DNA from: Steromphala cineraria
Taxonomy: Eukaryota; Mollusca; Gastropoda; Trochida; Trochidae
Reading direction: 5' to 3'
NCBI GenBank assembly: GCA_916613615.1
Contig: OU744720.1
Coordinates: forward strand, 6,675,749-6,739,748
Length of the DNA: 64,000 bases
Part shown: one piece after another, positions 11,801 to 23,212 of the stretch
Layout of the letters: the number at the start of each line of letters is the position of its first letter
How positions within the stretch are numbered: the first letter of the stretch is position 1
Notes under the pieces: generated by a model
Told to the model about the DNA's origin: nothing
The model's input: only the letters and a program-made list of their open reading frames with translations
Databases searched by the model: none
Program-made: the position numbers and the translations under genes

Positions 11801-14800
11801 ATCTTACTTTACAAGCTCTTACAGAATTTTGAGAATCAAGATTCGCACCTTTCTACCGACCCAGACAGGGATGCCAATGATCATGGCGGGGACTGCGATG
11901 CCAGCGACCAGTGTGATGCCAACAGGTGCCCCTACCAGGGTGCCGAGCTGCCACAGGATCTTCTTCTTCCTGCTCCACGGCTTCTTGCCCCAGAACGTGC
12001 ACCCAGACGGGCTGAAGTACAATATTTGTTATCATTACCTGTGAGGGCAGTTATACCGAGGGTCATATGTTTCATATGTTACCCTAGGGCAAAATATCAC
12101 TTTTTCATTGTGACGTCACGGTTTACCTATGACGTCACAATCTATACGGGCCGGCGGCTAGTCCGCCTATGCTGAGAAGTAGGTTTTGAGTATTTTCTTT
12201 AATTTTGGGACTACGGTAATAAAAAATATTTTATTTATGCCCATGACATACTATGTTTACGACACTTGTGCCTAAATATTAGTATTTCCTGAGCGAGAGC
12301 GAGTAAACATAGTATGTCATGGACACTCATATAATATCCTCTATATTACAATATTTGACAAATTGCAAACAATATACTCATTGAATTGAATTTTAAGTTG
12401 ATCCCAAATGGAAAGTTTTAGTTTATTATGAATTCGTGTTGAATTAATAATTAAAAGTTAATTACAAGTTTCTTATTTTTTTTTAGATGTTTAATTAGCG
12501 CATAAGAGGTGAATGGGATAAGAGTGACAAGTATTGGCGACGGTAGCTCACCTGAGATAGTGCAGGTCTGAGATCTCCTTCATACACAGCCAGCAGAACT
12601 CGGCTCCGCACACGGCACAGGTCATGTGGTTGCATGAGCCGTCATTCATCTTTACAATAAACGCCCCACACCGCGGACATGGCTTGATGTCATCTGGTTA
12701 ACAAATCAAATTGCATCAAGAACAAGTCCAAGACATTTGCTTGTTGGTTTAAATTGATAGAAGTCTTGTTTACATTAGAGGCAATATCATAAATGTCTTC
12801 TGAGAATATCAAAAGATATTTTTATCAGATATGAATTTAATCTTATCAATTCATACTTCATTTGCAACGAAACATTATGAAACAGCAAACCTATTATTAT
12901 AATTTGCTAGTCAAGTAATGTCAAAAAAAATTTAGGCAGCCAGCTATGGGACTTCTGTGAATCTTGGATTCATCTAGCTTCTTATGTACACCGTTATTTA
13001 CTGCATGAAATAACTTTTCATCCTTTACTTCAACCTACTCAATTGTACAAACCTTTTCAATGCATGCATGCATATATGCATCCCGAAATCATGTCAAGTA
13101 TCACTTGCTTGATAATGGTGATAGCATCAAAAGTACACCAAAAATTTGCAAGCTATTTAAAACAATTTAGCAATGCACACATTCTCCAAATCTGCTTTAC
13201 AACCCTGACAAGATAGTGAAACTGATGACTAAGTCTACTGGAGGAACGTACTCTGCGTGCCGGACTCATTACTGTAGCTGAGAGAGGAGGAGCGCAGGTT
13301 GGGTGATCTCTCGGCACGGGCGGCATCACACGTCTGGTTGGGGTGCCAGTGCTGCTTGCAGTGGTAGCAGAAGAATGTATCACAGCCGGGCCGCTCACAC
13401 TTGAGCTTGGGGCAACCTGCACATCCAGTTGCTATCACAGCATAACTGTTATTAGACAAATAAACATGTAAACATTAGACATTATAATAACATTCATTTC
13501 AGCATTTTCTTAACGATTTTGTCATCAATTAGGTGACACACAGGGTTCGATTTAGTGTCGCTGAAAGAGATTGCACCAGGTGCAACTGCAAACTGATAGC
13601 TTTCTTCGATCCTTTTTATCAAATGATTTTCTGACTTACAAAATGTAAAAGAATGTAACTGTAAAAGAAACAAAAGTTATTTTTGCAAAGGGAAGTATTG
13701 ATTTATGAGAATTTGTTGCAACTCAGGCCTGAAAGAGGAATCAGACAAAAGTGCTATCTTCTACGTTTGATTTACAATTAGTTTTTAAAGCTATCACATT
13801 TTCTGTTACTTGCACTAAGTGCAACCTGCTTGTAAATTGTACTTACACTTCCTCAAATTAACTTGCAAATACAAGTTGGTAGTAGCTTAATCGAACCTTG
13901 CACAGGAAATAAACTTGTCCACTGTCCAGCATAATGCTCTAGCTTTGTTATGATATCTGACAATCTTATTGATTATAGATTTAAAACATTACTATGTGCA
14001 AGTTTCCTTATTCATGACAGAAGATTAAACATTAATCACAGACATCTCTTGAACTTGAATCAAGTATCTAAAGTGTTTCCTTTTCGACCAAAACCTTGTG
14101 TCAAAAACAACAAATCATAATTCCAGCAAAGCTTTTTATGTTTTTAGCTCGATTATCAGCTTCATATGAATCTTTTCAACTTTTTCTGTGAACCTAGCAT
14201 TTTGATAATATAAAGATTGAAAATATGGCAAACTAGAAATGTAGAAATAATCAAGTTCTATGAAGTAAACAGATCAACGTGGACTTGTATAATGACTAAT
14301 AGACTAGAGGAAGCACTTACACACAGTCTGGAGCTGGACACCATCGAGCATCGGGGTCCATGGCTAGCACTCGCCGTAGCATGAAGTCCTCGTACTTGGT
14401 CATGAGTACCGCATCCTTCAGAATCATCTGGATATCATTAGGGTGGAACTTCTCTGCACACTCAGGACACGCTATGTTGATGCGGCTTTCAGAGATCTCG
14501 ATCTGGAGGTACTGTTTGAGACAGTCGCGACATGAGCGGTGGTGGCATGTCATGATCTCGGGGAAGTTGTCCAGATCCTGGTCCACGAGACAGACGGGAC
14601 ACTCTCTACTGTTGCCCTTGTGTCGGGACTGGGCGGAGGCAGTGACACACGGGGTGGGGAGGGGTAGAACGGGCAAGGAGGATGGTTCGTTCAACACATT
14701 CAGGCTCGTCTCTGATCTTGCAGAATCAGAATCCAGACTGGCATGAGATTTTGATCGATTGCGGGGACGCCGCATGTGAAATATTCTCCGTAACGAAAAA

Positions 14801-14892
14801 GTTGATCCCTTTCGGTGATCAGATCCTTTTGAAGTCCCGGAGGACGTGGATATAACCTCACTATCCCGTTTCTTCATCATTGAGATTGTCAC
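8830..14892 (-). CDS. RNF19: RNF19A/B-type RBR E3 ubiquitin ligase
   Basis: A membrane-bound RING-between-RING ubiquitin ligase; family members pass ubiquitin through a RING2 cysteine to substrates at the ER or other membranes. Coding exons on the minus strand are 14892-14321, 13445-13252, 12693-12552, 12011-11849, 11392-11281, 11016-10855, 10506-10263, 9824-9660 and 9517-8830. All junctions are GT-AG and phases agree, giving 2442 nt or 813 residues, close to human RNF19A. Exon 1 has a basic Ser-rich N terminus and RING1 (ECPVCLVDQ ... CHHRSCRDC ... CPECAEKF). Exon 2 holds the IBR ([12 protein letters not shown] ... [15 protein letters not shown]). Exon 3 holds RING2 (CPRCGAF ... [11 protein letters not shown]), whose MTC cysteine is the expected catalytic residue. 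Exons 4 and 5-6 encode two hydrophobic segments; [20 protein letters not shown] in exon 6 is a strong family signature. The C-terminal third is Ser-rich and probably disordered. An acceptor at 14919, before the ATG, implies an upstream noncoding exon. A versus B paralogue is not resolved. Confidence 0.96.
12040..12330. repeat. Foldback element with paired CRE motifs in an RNF19 intron
   Basis: Contains a perfect 19-bp inverted repeat, ccatgacatactatgttta at 12241-12259 and its complement at 12303-12321, separated by 43 bp. Upstream are two TGACGTCA-type palindromes at ~12112-12138 and a small palindrome at ~12059-12082. The paired TGACGTCA arrangement recurs at 16.39-16.44 kb next to another long hairpin. 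Probably a non-autonomous DNA element; the boundaries are not certain. Confidence 0.55.
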
Positions 14893-14918
14893 AATGGATA
14901 TTGTGGTTGTCTAAATAT

Positions 14919-15978
14919 CTGTAAGTGAAAATAAGGAGACAAATAGAGATTTGACATGAAGGGAGGATTAAAATCTAACTCAAGGAGTAAGTATTAATAA
15001 AGCTGAAACTAAGGTCCCTTGAGCAGTGTAAATAAGAGCGACTATTAGTATTTGTCTCAAACAGCTAGTTGATGAATCATAGCAATGAGTTTTCAGTTTT
15101 GATAAAACCAGGAAACAAAAGAAAGTACAGACAAGAAGATTTATTCAAGGAATGGATTAACTGGATAAAAAGCACACACAAAATCAACTGGAACATAAAA
15201 GAAAGTATTCACAGTAACTGACAAGGAATCAGTAGGACCTATGTGTGTAAACTTCAATCAAGTGTCATGTCCCTGCACTACTTGTCTCACAGTGTGATAC
15301 ACTCTCACATACGTCATCGCTCAGTTGGTGGCCTCATAAGCATGTTTAAAACATCAACAAATATTGCAAGAAAACATTACATTTTACTTCAAATTTCAAT
15401 AAAATGTAAGAAAAAACTAAGAGGCCAAGAAGAATGCATAAAAGGTCATAAAAGCGATACTAAAACTGATTTTCATTTCTTTAAATTTATTTGGGGCTGG
15501 AACTGTACAATGTGACTGTTCTGTTTATTTATAGTGCCTCACATAACCTCGGTTCAATGCATTTTGATTGAGTTTGGTAATAAACTGTAACAAGATGGAA
15601 CCCATACAAAAAGTATCCAAAACTGATTACACTTACCGGTATACAATATAGATAATTCAAGCATATGAAAATGTGAAGATTACAAATTTTAAATTACCTA
15701 TTGATAAATAATAGGGGAAATAAAACAAAAATGTGGAGACAAATTAACTAGTATCCTGCAATTCAAGCATCAATGTGTAGAGCTGATGTAAGAGCACATC
15801 ATGACAATATACAGGAAGTGAGAGGAGATGATATCATTGAGGAAGTAGATACATGCATGGTGTAGATAGCACTAGTTGGAGATGATTGGTTCCAGATGTT
15901 TTAATAACCAGCGCACATAATGGATAATACTCCTCATCACATGACAATACAACTTCAACACCTCACAGTTCATCAGTC
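14919..15978 (-). other. 5' intron of RNF19 (probable)
   Basis: Lies upstream of the acceptor at 14919. No coding exon is visible; any first exon must be noncoding and further upstream. Confidence 0.45.
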
Positions 15979-16139
15979 AGGGATTGGGAAAGGCAGGTGC
16001 CATGTTCATTTTATGAAAAAATGGCCTATTGAAACTTCAAAGTTTACCATTTTTATATTTGACAATGGCCCATCTGAAATTCAGATTAATACTATAAAAA
16101 CTGAAAATGGCCCATTGTCACATGCCTTTCCCAATCCCT
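15979..16139. mobile_element. MITE with 17-bp terminal inverted repeats (copy 1)
   Basis: Starts AGGGATTGGGAAAGGCA and ends with its exact 17-bp inverse complement. The body holds repeated 'aaaatggcc' and 'aatggccca' words and no gene. The same family is at 17032-17288. A target duplication could not be fixed. Confidence 0.75.
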
Positions 16140-16155
16140 AAATCAGTGCAATTTA

Positions 16156-16312
16156 GGAGATAAACCTACTGTGTTTTTTAATTTTCGTGGTCTAATGTAG
16201 ATTCGATACCTGTTGATGTCATTCGCGTTAGCGTGAGGCTTCGAATGTAACATCAACGGTATCGAATCTACGTTAGACCACGAAAATTAAAAAACACAGT
16301 AGGTTTATCTCC
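16156..16312. repeat. Long near-perfect hairpin (~63-bp arms)
   Basis: The left arm begins ggagataaacctactgtg and the right arm ends cacagtaggtttatctcc; the arms match through 'ttaattttcgtggtctaa' and 'gattcgatacc'. The ~30-bp loop is CG-rich (cattcgcgttagcgtgaggc). It is probably a foldback or MITE terminus. CRE-like motifs follow at once. Confidence 0.85.
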
Positions 16313-16389
16313 ATTCTACTATGACGAGTTTTCTAGCGTTTTAAATGTCATTTCTTTTCTACCGCGTAACGTCAGTTGTGCTTCGGTCA

Positions 16390-16450
16390 ACACTGTGACG
16401 TCACAATGTCGTGCGCTTATGACGTCAAAGGTTGACGTCACTGTTGACAT
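16390..16450. promoter_or_regulatory. Cluster of three TGACGT(CA) motifs
   Basis: TGACGTCAC, ATGACGTCAA and TTGACGTCAC lie within ~50 bp. TGACGTCA is the CREB/ATF binding palindrome. The same pairing sits in the foldback element near 12.1 kb, so the motifs are probably carried by a repeat rather than being evidence of a host enhancer. Confidence 0.4.
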
Positions 16451-17031
16451 CGCTCAAACCAAAACCGGTTGCGGTAGCTTATTGATCTAAATTCAACCTT
16501 TCGCTTTAAACTACACTATTTCCTGGATATAAACATGCACGATATTGATGCGAACCAAACTCTACTTATATAAAAGTACGGGTAGTACAATGATATTAAG
16601 ACTTTTAGTTAGTATTCAGACAAAACAACTGCCGAAGCGTACGGTGACTGTATGCATGTCGACTCATTCGTTTCAATGGCAGTGTGTATCAAACCTCGGT
16701 GAATCGCCCGTCATAAAAATCGTGTTCGAACGTAGGTTCGACCATAGAAATAAACCAATGAAATTCGAGGATTTTGAAATGTCATGGTAGAATTTTCAAC
16801 AAACATTAAATTTTGGTCCCATTTATATACACTTTTTGTAGAATTCATAGTCAAATAAGAATTTCTCAAACAGAGATAATCTTGAAATGTCTCTCTAAGA
16901 ATTACTTCATATAGTGAACTTAACTGTCTAGATTTCAGTTGGAAAGTGGAAGCCTATACGTCATTTTATAGATCCATGGAATGAAAAATGTTATCCTCAT
17001 GCTATTAAAATTAGAAACGTTATTCAATGCC

Positions 17032-17288
17032 AGTGATTGGGAAAGGCAGGGGCCATGGGCCATTTTGCACCTTGGATGAAAAAATGCCACATTTGAATTT
17101 TGAACTTTACTATTGATGAAATGGGCAATGGCCCATTTGAAATTCAGAAAATTACCCAAAACCCTGAAAATGGCCCATTTCTAATTCAGAAAATTACCCA
17201 AAACCCTGAAAAATGGCCCATTTGAAATTCAGAAAATTACCCAAAGCCCTGAAAATGGCCCATTGTCAAAGATGTCTTTCCCAATCCC
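17032..17288. mobile_element. MITE of the GATTGGGAAAGGCA family (copy 2)
   Basis: The left end is agtgattgggaaaggcag; the right end is ctttcccaatccct. Inside (~17118-17275) are about three and a half tandem copies of a ~48-bp unit with 'aatggcccattt' and 'aaaattacccaaa'. The flanks CAATGC (left) and GAATGC (right) may be a degraded target duplication. Confidence 0.7.
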
Positions 17289-18779
17289 TGAATGCATTCT
17301 TAATATGATTTGACAATATTTCTAAAACTATTATTTATGTCAAGAACATACACTGTATTAAGATAATAATACCAACAGATATATTTTTATAAGAATTGCC
17401 TTAGTAAAAGAGAATTGTTCAAATGTCAGGGTTCATTTAGTAAACTGATATTCATTCACTGAAAATTCTGACTCTACTCGGCTATGTACAATACAAAACC
17501 TTTCATCTTTTTGTTTAACAGTTATTATCTGCCACTTTATTGACATAATAATGATTGTATTATAATATGTCTTTTCTTGTTGTCTCATGGATCAAAATTT
17601 TAAACCAGATTGTTTGTTGATAAATACCAGAGTGTTGGTGTTGACAAATATTCTTACAGACTCTGGATCTTTGTCAAAACACAAGCGACATCAATACAGT
17701 TGAGATGATAAATACTAAATAGCAACATAGGCAATAAATATACTTAATCAGAAACAAACATTAAGTGAAATAGAATGATCTCTTTGAGTGGGTTTTAAAG
17801 AATTTTATTTAGATGTGACAAATTTCAAAATACCATATGCAGTGATAAAGTTCAGTTCATATAACAATGCATAGTCATCCAAAAATACAAAACATATGAC
17901 AACTTGTTTTTTTATTTAAAATGCAGCAATGCTCTTGTTCATGTGCAGAATCTTAAATCATCCATCCGATGACATGTTTACTGTTATCTAAACAATACCA
18001 ATCCACAGCTGTCTTCCTGTTTGTGACATGAATTTTGAAAATCATGATTGAGACTTTGGAGTCTAGAAATGGATGTCTTGTCTTGTTATCAATAAAAAAC
18101 CACAAGAAGAGCCTTTGTATGTTATAGTTATAAACAAATATTTTAAGCAACAGTCAGAACAAAACCTTCTGTCTTTGGAATTCTCTATTGTTACATAATT
18201 GTAGCAGTGAGCCTCATGCTATCCAATGGTTGCAGGTAGAGTCTCTCAATTTTCGGTTTTTAAAATAACAACATGTTGTTGGAGGCAAATTAATAATATT
18301 CACACTTGGCTGATAATTTATATCATCATAATCTCAATCACGATCCAAATATTCAACTTGATACAGTAGGTGTAGAAATATATGAAATATATTTGACAGG
18401 TCAAAGTAGATGTAACACGAGTGACAGAAACCTTGAATAATGTTTTCCATATCATTAAATATACGATAACTCCACATTTATCAATGTACTCTGGTTTTGG
18501 CTAGGATATCTTTCCATTCCCAAAAGCCATTTTATATGCACAAGCCCGTTGGGCGTTGTAGGAAGTTTGTTTTGACAACTCGATCAGAAAAACTTCGGTT
18601 TGTGTTGATTTGTAACTCACCTTATATAAGTGTAGGTATAAACTTCATTTGATACGTCGTTTTACATTTAAATTTCAGTTTTGATAACATATAATTCACT
18701 TGTGTTGAATCGATATGATGCGATTTTTAAATTTACGAAAATGAAACTCGGCCATTTTCAGCAAATAATGGCCGACGTC
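17289..18779. other. Probable RNF19 5' intron, nothing firm
   Basis: AT-rich sequence. No exon or element boundary was recognised. Confidence 0.4.
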
Positions 18780-19010
18780 TTCAATATAACCGGAAGCAGA
18801 ACAACGATTACAAATAATGAATAATTAAGTAATCATCCTGGAATTATGATCAGGATTCTTAGTAATAAAAAAAAAAACGACTTTCCACTTAACAAACAAA
18901 ATAATTATACAATTTAAAAATAATTCAAGACCACGTGATTTTTACGCTCTTTGGTTGACATCATGTGACCTACTCAAGTTTTCAAAATGGCGTCCACTGC
19001 CGGTGTTTTC
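18780..19010 (-). promoter_or_regulatory. Candidate RNF19 promoter region
   Basis: A cluster of animal core-promoter-type motifs: an ETS site (CCGGAAGC, ~18790), an E-box CACGTG (~18932), TCATGTGACC (~18961) and a YY1-like AAAATGGCG (~18984). A first noncoding RNF19 exon is implied by the acceptor at 14919 and should lie upstream on the minus strand. Linking it to this cluster is inference. Confidence 0.3.
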
Positions 19011-19192
19011 TGCAACAAGCATATTATATTGTTGGGTAATAATGCGCATTGATTGCTGATCAAATTTTGAAATGATAGGATAAACATTATTTATTCAAAT
19101 TTACAAAGCTAAGAATAGCTACACAGACGCCCCATTCTTTATTTAAAGGCAGTGTATAAATATTCCTTAGAACAGTGACTATTCCTTGATAG

Positions 19193-19270
19193 GGGTTATA
19201 CTATAGTCAAAACGGCGACAAATTAGTCGGAACGGCGACAAAAATAACAGGTCAAAACGGCGACAGCATT
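19193..19270. repeat. Left terminus of outer MULE
   Basis: Three copies of a (c/g)(a/g)aacggcgaca word at ~19210, ~19231 and ~19255, matching the inverted words at the right end. It sits directly after the first TSD copy. Confidence 0.75.
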
Positions 19271-19972
19271 GCTTTTGTAAAAATAGAGGACAACAGAAAA
19301 CAGGATTCATCCCGCCGTTGTTTACCATGACATTGTATCTAAATTAATTTTATAACGCACCTGAGTCAGTATAAATTAGACTGAGTCCAAATCCAAGTAG
19401 AAATAGATTATATAAGAATAGAACCGCCCATAACAGGCCTAGGAGACACAATAAATTACAATGAAACATATATTATGATATATCATGAAATAGATACAAA
19501 TTGATATAAAAAATTGGGTAGACATAGGTTCATCAGAGTATTTATAAAAAAGTTATGTTTATAGGCGCAACCTTCTATAATAAATTTTCTTTCTCCAGGG
19601 TTTAAGACTGACTTCATCAAAGGTTTAAAGTGACAGGTTATCAGCATAAAGTAAAATGCTTTTTACATGCTGCCGTCTGACTCAAAACCATGATTTCGAC
19701 TACTATATCTTACCAACTAAGTCATTAATATAAACTGAAAACAGCGTAGGGGATCAAATTTATCCTTGACCGACACCAAACTAAACTTGAAAGGAATAAG
19801 TTTCATTATAATTTATACATTAACTCTATCAAAAACCTTCATGATAGAAAAGATCCTGTGTACTAAGTGATAATAATCACTGCCAATCGTGCTCTCATTA
19901 ATGTCCCTCCGATATCAATCAGTGTCATAGTAATTTGTCGTAATTAATTAATAGACTTAATGATTATGTCCC

Positions 19973-20321
19973 AATTGCCTCCTATTCAAGAACAACACAA
20001 TAAAGGTTTAAATGTTTATTGAAGATTGGCAAAATCATAGGCCTGGTTACATTGTGCCTATGATGATATTGTAATGAGTATATATGTATCAATATTGTGA
20101 ATTGATAAATTGGTAGTTACATGAAATACATACTTTGCCAGTTAAAAACACGAGCAACAAACACGTAGACAATAATTGCAATACAATAAGGCAAGTAGCA
20201 AGGCCTCAGAAAGGCAGATTGCAACAATATAACTTATGTTTTTGTAAATTAAATGTATGAGATTAAAATATATATACCTACAGCAGGCAAAACCTAATGC
20301 TGACCTGAATAGGAAGGCGGC
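19973..20321 (-). repeat. Split direct repeat B, outer copy
   Basis: 349 bp, nearly identical to 20519-20868. It begins aattgcctcctattcaag and ends gaataggaaggcggc on the plus strand. It forms the 3' terminus of the retroelement. Confidence 0.93.
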
Positions 20322-20367
20322 ATATTACAATGGGAAATTAATTTGCAAAGGGATGGGTGGGTGGGAA

Positions 20368-20520
20368 AGTTAAAACAACTACCTCGTGGTGTGAGGTTTA
20401 ACTACCAAGTGAGGAAGGCTGTGCGCAGTGACCCGGAAGTGCGCAAAGATAAGGTCAGGTCAAAGGTGGGGTCACAGAAAATAGTGCCAATTATGAATTT
20501 TTTAGAAAAAAATGTGTAAA
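20368..20520 (-). repeat. Split direct repeat A, internal copy
   Basis: 153 bp, nearly identical to 23213-23365; contains 'ctacctcgtggtgtgaggt' and 'gacccggaagtgcgcaaag'. It joins the internal B copy with a ~2-bp overlap. Confidence 0.93.
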
Positions 20521-20868
20521 TTGCCTCCTATTCAAGAACAACACAATAAAGGTTTAAATGTTTATTGAAGATTGGCAAAATCGTAGGCCTGGTTACATTG
20601 TGCCTACGATGATATTGTAATGAGTATATATGTATCAATATTGTGAATTGATAAATTGGTAGTTACATGAAATACATACTTTGCCAGTTAAAAACACGAG
20701 CAACAAACACGTAGACAATAATTGCAATACAATAAGGCAAGTAGCAAGGCCTCAGAAAGGCAGATTGCAACAATAAAAATATATAATTTTGTAAATTAAA
20801 TGTATGAGATTAAAATATATATACCTACAGCAGGCAAAGCCTAATGCTGACCTGAATAGGAAGGCGGC
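20519..20868 (-). repeat. Split direct repeat B, internal copy
   Basis: 350 bp, nearly identical to the outer B copy with only a few substitutions. It lies between the recombinase stop codon and the internal A repeat. Confidence 0.93.
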
Positions 20869-20918
20869 CAAACCGAAGGCCTCCAATACAATAATACAAT
20901 AATGCCTTAAAAAGGAAG

Positions 20919-21872
20919 TTAAATTATAGAGCGCATTGCCTGTGCTACTAGAGTTCGATCATTAAGATCGGTATGCAAGTAGAGTTTGTAGGCATCACTA
21001 TGCCAATCACCATGAAGTTGAATCAGATGAGAGGGAACTTTGGCTTTAAAGGCCCAAGAGGCGCCACCTCTTTGAAAGCTGTGAGAGGAGTAGTCGTTTG
21101 GATCACGACCGGTGGAGGCAATTAAGTGCTTCAACTTAGATTGAAGTTGAGGATATGAAATGGGGACGTGAGTTCCCTTGCTAGGAATGGAAAATGCTGG
21201 GGCTGTAAGAGAAAGTGGGACTAATCGAGCCATCCTCTTAAAGGCTGTCACTGGACAAAGTGGGGAATTTGGAATATGTAAGAGAGGAATGGTGAGATGA
21301 CGTTGGCCAAACTGTATGGTCTTGGACCATTGAAAAATTACTAAAAGGGAGGTAGGAGATTCCAAAATGTGAGCCCTAGTGAGTTGGCGCTTAGGATTAA
21401 AAGCCAAAGGGTTTTGAGGTACAAGATTTGATTTCCTAGCCATTAAAAAGAAGGCAAATAGAAATAAACACCAATAAGTGGCGTCAATTGGGGAATTAAG
21501 ATCTAAAGCTGGGAGGAACTGGGCCAGTAGAGGTGGAGTGATAGGTAAGGCCTGACGAGGGTGATGAACCTTTAAACGGGAAAGGCCTCTGAACAAAAGT
21601 GATAGCTGAAAGCTCTTTAAGCTTGGGAATGGAGAAGAGGTATTCAAGTGCAACAGTTTAACACCATTAACATAGTTTTTGATGGAAGAGACTGCCTTCA
21701 GGCTCCTTGAAAGAAAAGTTATATAAACACACAAAGTATCCAAGGAAACAGAAAGATACTGCAGTTGGAAATATGTACAAAACAAGAGGAAGGCCCTCCA
21801 CTGAACAAGTAAGTTCTGCCTTGTACCCCCTGCATATGCGGCCTTACGGGCTTGACTGGTTTCAAGCTTCAA
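20919..21872 (-). CDS. Tyrosine recombinase of the retroelement
   Basis: A 317-codon uninterrupted ORF for a lambda-integrase-type recombinase, which would join the circular retroelement DNA to the genome. Residues ~1-100 resemble a SAM-like core-binding domain. In the catalytic domain, the first Arg is in LMARKSNLV (~residue 145), H-x-x-R is in SHSFQRGGASW (~270), a later His/Trp is in LHGDWHSDAY (~290), and the nucleophile Tyr is in AYKLYLHTD (~295). All main catalytic residues appear present. The true start may be upstream, because the RNase H reading runs towards it. It is the only uninterrupted ORF of the element. Confidence 0.9.
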   Translation of the reverse strand: MKLETSQARKAAYAGGTRQNLLVQWRAFLLFCTYFQLQYLSVSLDTLCVYITFLSRSLKAVSSIKNYVNGVKLLHLNTSSPFPSLKSFQLSLLFRGLSRLKVHHPRQALPITPPLLAQFLPALDLNSPIDATYWCLFLFAFFLMARKSNLVPQNPLAFNPKRQLTRAHILESPTSLLVIFQWSKTIQFGQRHLTIPLLHIPNSPLCPVTAFKRMARLVPLSLTAPAFSIPSKGTHVPISYPQLQSKLKHLIASTGRDPNDYSSHSFQRGGASWAFKAKVPSHLIQLHGDWHSDAYKLYLHTDLNDRTLVAQAMRSII

Positions 21873-21949
21873 ACGTGCCAGCTCAGAGTCTGTAACAGAA
21901 TATTACCAGTCGTGAGACATATGGAACAGGGAATCAGGACAATACATTC

Positions 21950-23212
21950 AGTAGTTCTCATGCATGCAGTGATATGGTGGAATTCCTGCATTCTCCCAGG
22001 CTCTTCCCACCTGGATAACAAGTCTGGCAATCTATTCTCGACTCCTGCAATATGTACAGCTCTAATGTCAAACTGGTACAGGGCTGAAAAGTATGACAGC
22101 TCACGAAGTTAATCCTGCAAGTGAAGTGCATATGCGGCACCAGAGTTAATAACATTCTCTGTAGCCTTGTTGTCAACTTTTATCATGACTCTTTTCCCGT
22201 TCCAGTTACTACCCTAGAGTTTAGCACAAACGATTACTGTTAATAACTCTAATGCGTTTATGTCCAGATGTTGTTGTAGAATGAAATCTGGGAAGGTTTT
22301 ATGAAAGTACGAACCATCCGACCAACCCCCACAGCCGGAGAGACAAGCATCTGATGACAAAATTTCATCAGGGGTGCTCCACTGTTCAACCATCAGCATT
22401 GATACACCATTGAACCATTGGAGATATGAGTACCACCACTGTATATCCTTGCGAATTTCTGCGTTGACAGGGGATGGTTTTCTGTTGCTTAAGGTTTTCA
22501 TCCACCTGATTAACCTAGCCACAAAAATTCTACCTGGGCGTACACATGAGGCCACGAAACACAATTTTCCCAGTAATGACTGGGCTTCTCTCAACTTGGC
22601 TGAACGCTTATTCAACCACAATTCACAAAAATTCACAATTTCTGAAATTCTATCCTCTGAAACCTCTAAGGTCATTTCGACAGTGTCAAACATGATGCCT
22701 AAAAACACCATACGGGTTGAGGGAGAGCATGCTTTAGCTGAAGATTCCTGTAAACCACACTCTTCCAATAATTTACCTAGTTCCTGAAAGGCTTTATCGG
22801 CTTTATCTGGGGTTTCAGCACCAGCGAATTGTTGTTGTTGGATTGGGGTTTAACGTCTTCCTCACCACACGGTGATGTCGCCGACGTGGGGTCTAAGCCT
22901 GAATTATTTCCAAAAAAAGGGGGCATGAAATTTAGAATAGGTCTTAGACACCCAAGTAAAATTAATAAAAGTTCTAAAGTGGTTAAAATTAATTTAGAAT
23001 CATCCAAATAGTTGATGGCAGAGAGACCACTGCGATTATAACAATGGATAACTGCATTGGTTAATCTTTGGCACATCATAGCAGCAGATCTCATTCCCAT
23101 TGATAGCACAGAATCACAATGGATTTTATTTCTCCATCTAAATCCTAGAAGATGAACATCACCTGGGTCAATAGGAATTTGCCTGTATGCTCTGCTTAGG
23201 TCTCTCTTGAAT
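21950..23212 (-). pseudogene. RT and RNase H remnant of the retroelement
   Basis: On the minus strand the RT palm starts right at repeat A (KRDLSRAYRQIP, with the first catalytic Asp) and continues through GMRSAAMMCQR to YLDD at 22999-23010. A ~170-bp insertion (22829-22998) follows, after which the RT resumes in another frame at FAGAETPDKADKAF and continues to 22217. An in-frame TAG at 22214-22216 and a TAA at 22109-22111 interrupt the RNase H part, whose KVDNKATENVINSG and HIAGVENRLPDLLSRW motifs are still visible. The fingers domain and gag are missing. It is non-functional. Confidence 0.88.
22829..22998 (-). mobile_element. SINE-like insertion inside RT
   Basis: About 170 bp splits YLDD from the following FAGAE. 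On the minus strand it ends gaggaagacgttaaaccc and then an (AAC)n tail, like a SINE 3' end. Any target duplication is short or lost. No tRNA-like head is visible, so it is probably 5' truncated. Confidence 0.6.

Noticed and set aside
14360..14746. Plus-strand 128-codon ORF
   Set aside because: Antisense shadow of the RING1 exon of RNF19.
22374..22787. Plus-strand 137-codon ORF
   Set aside because: Antisense shadow of the RT/RNase H remnant.
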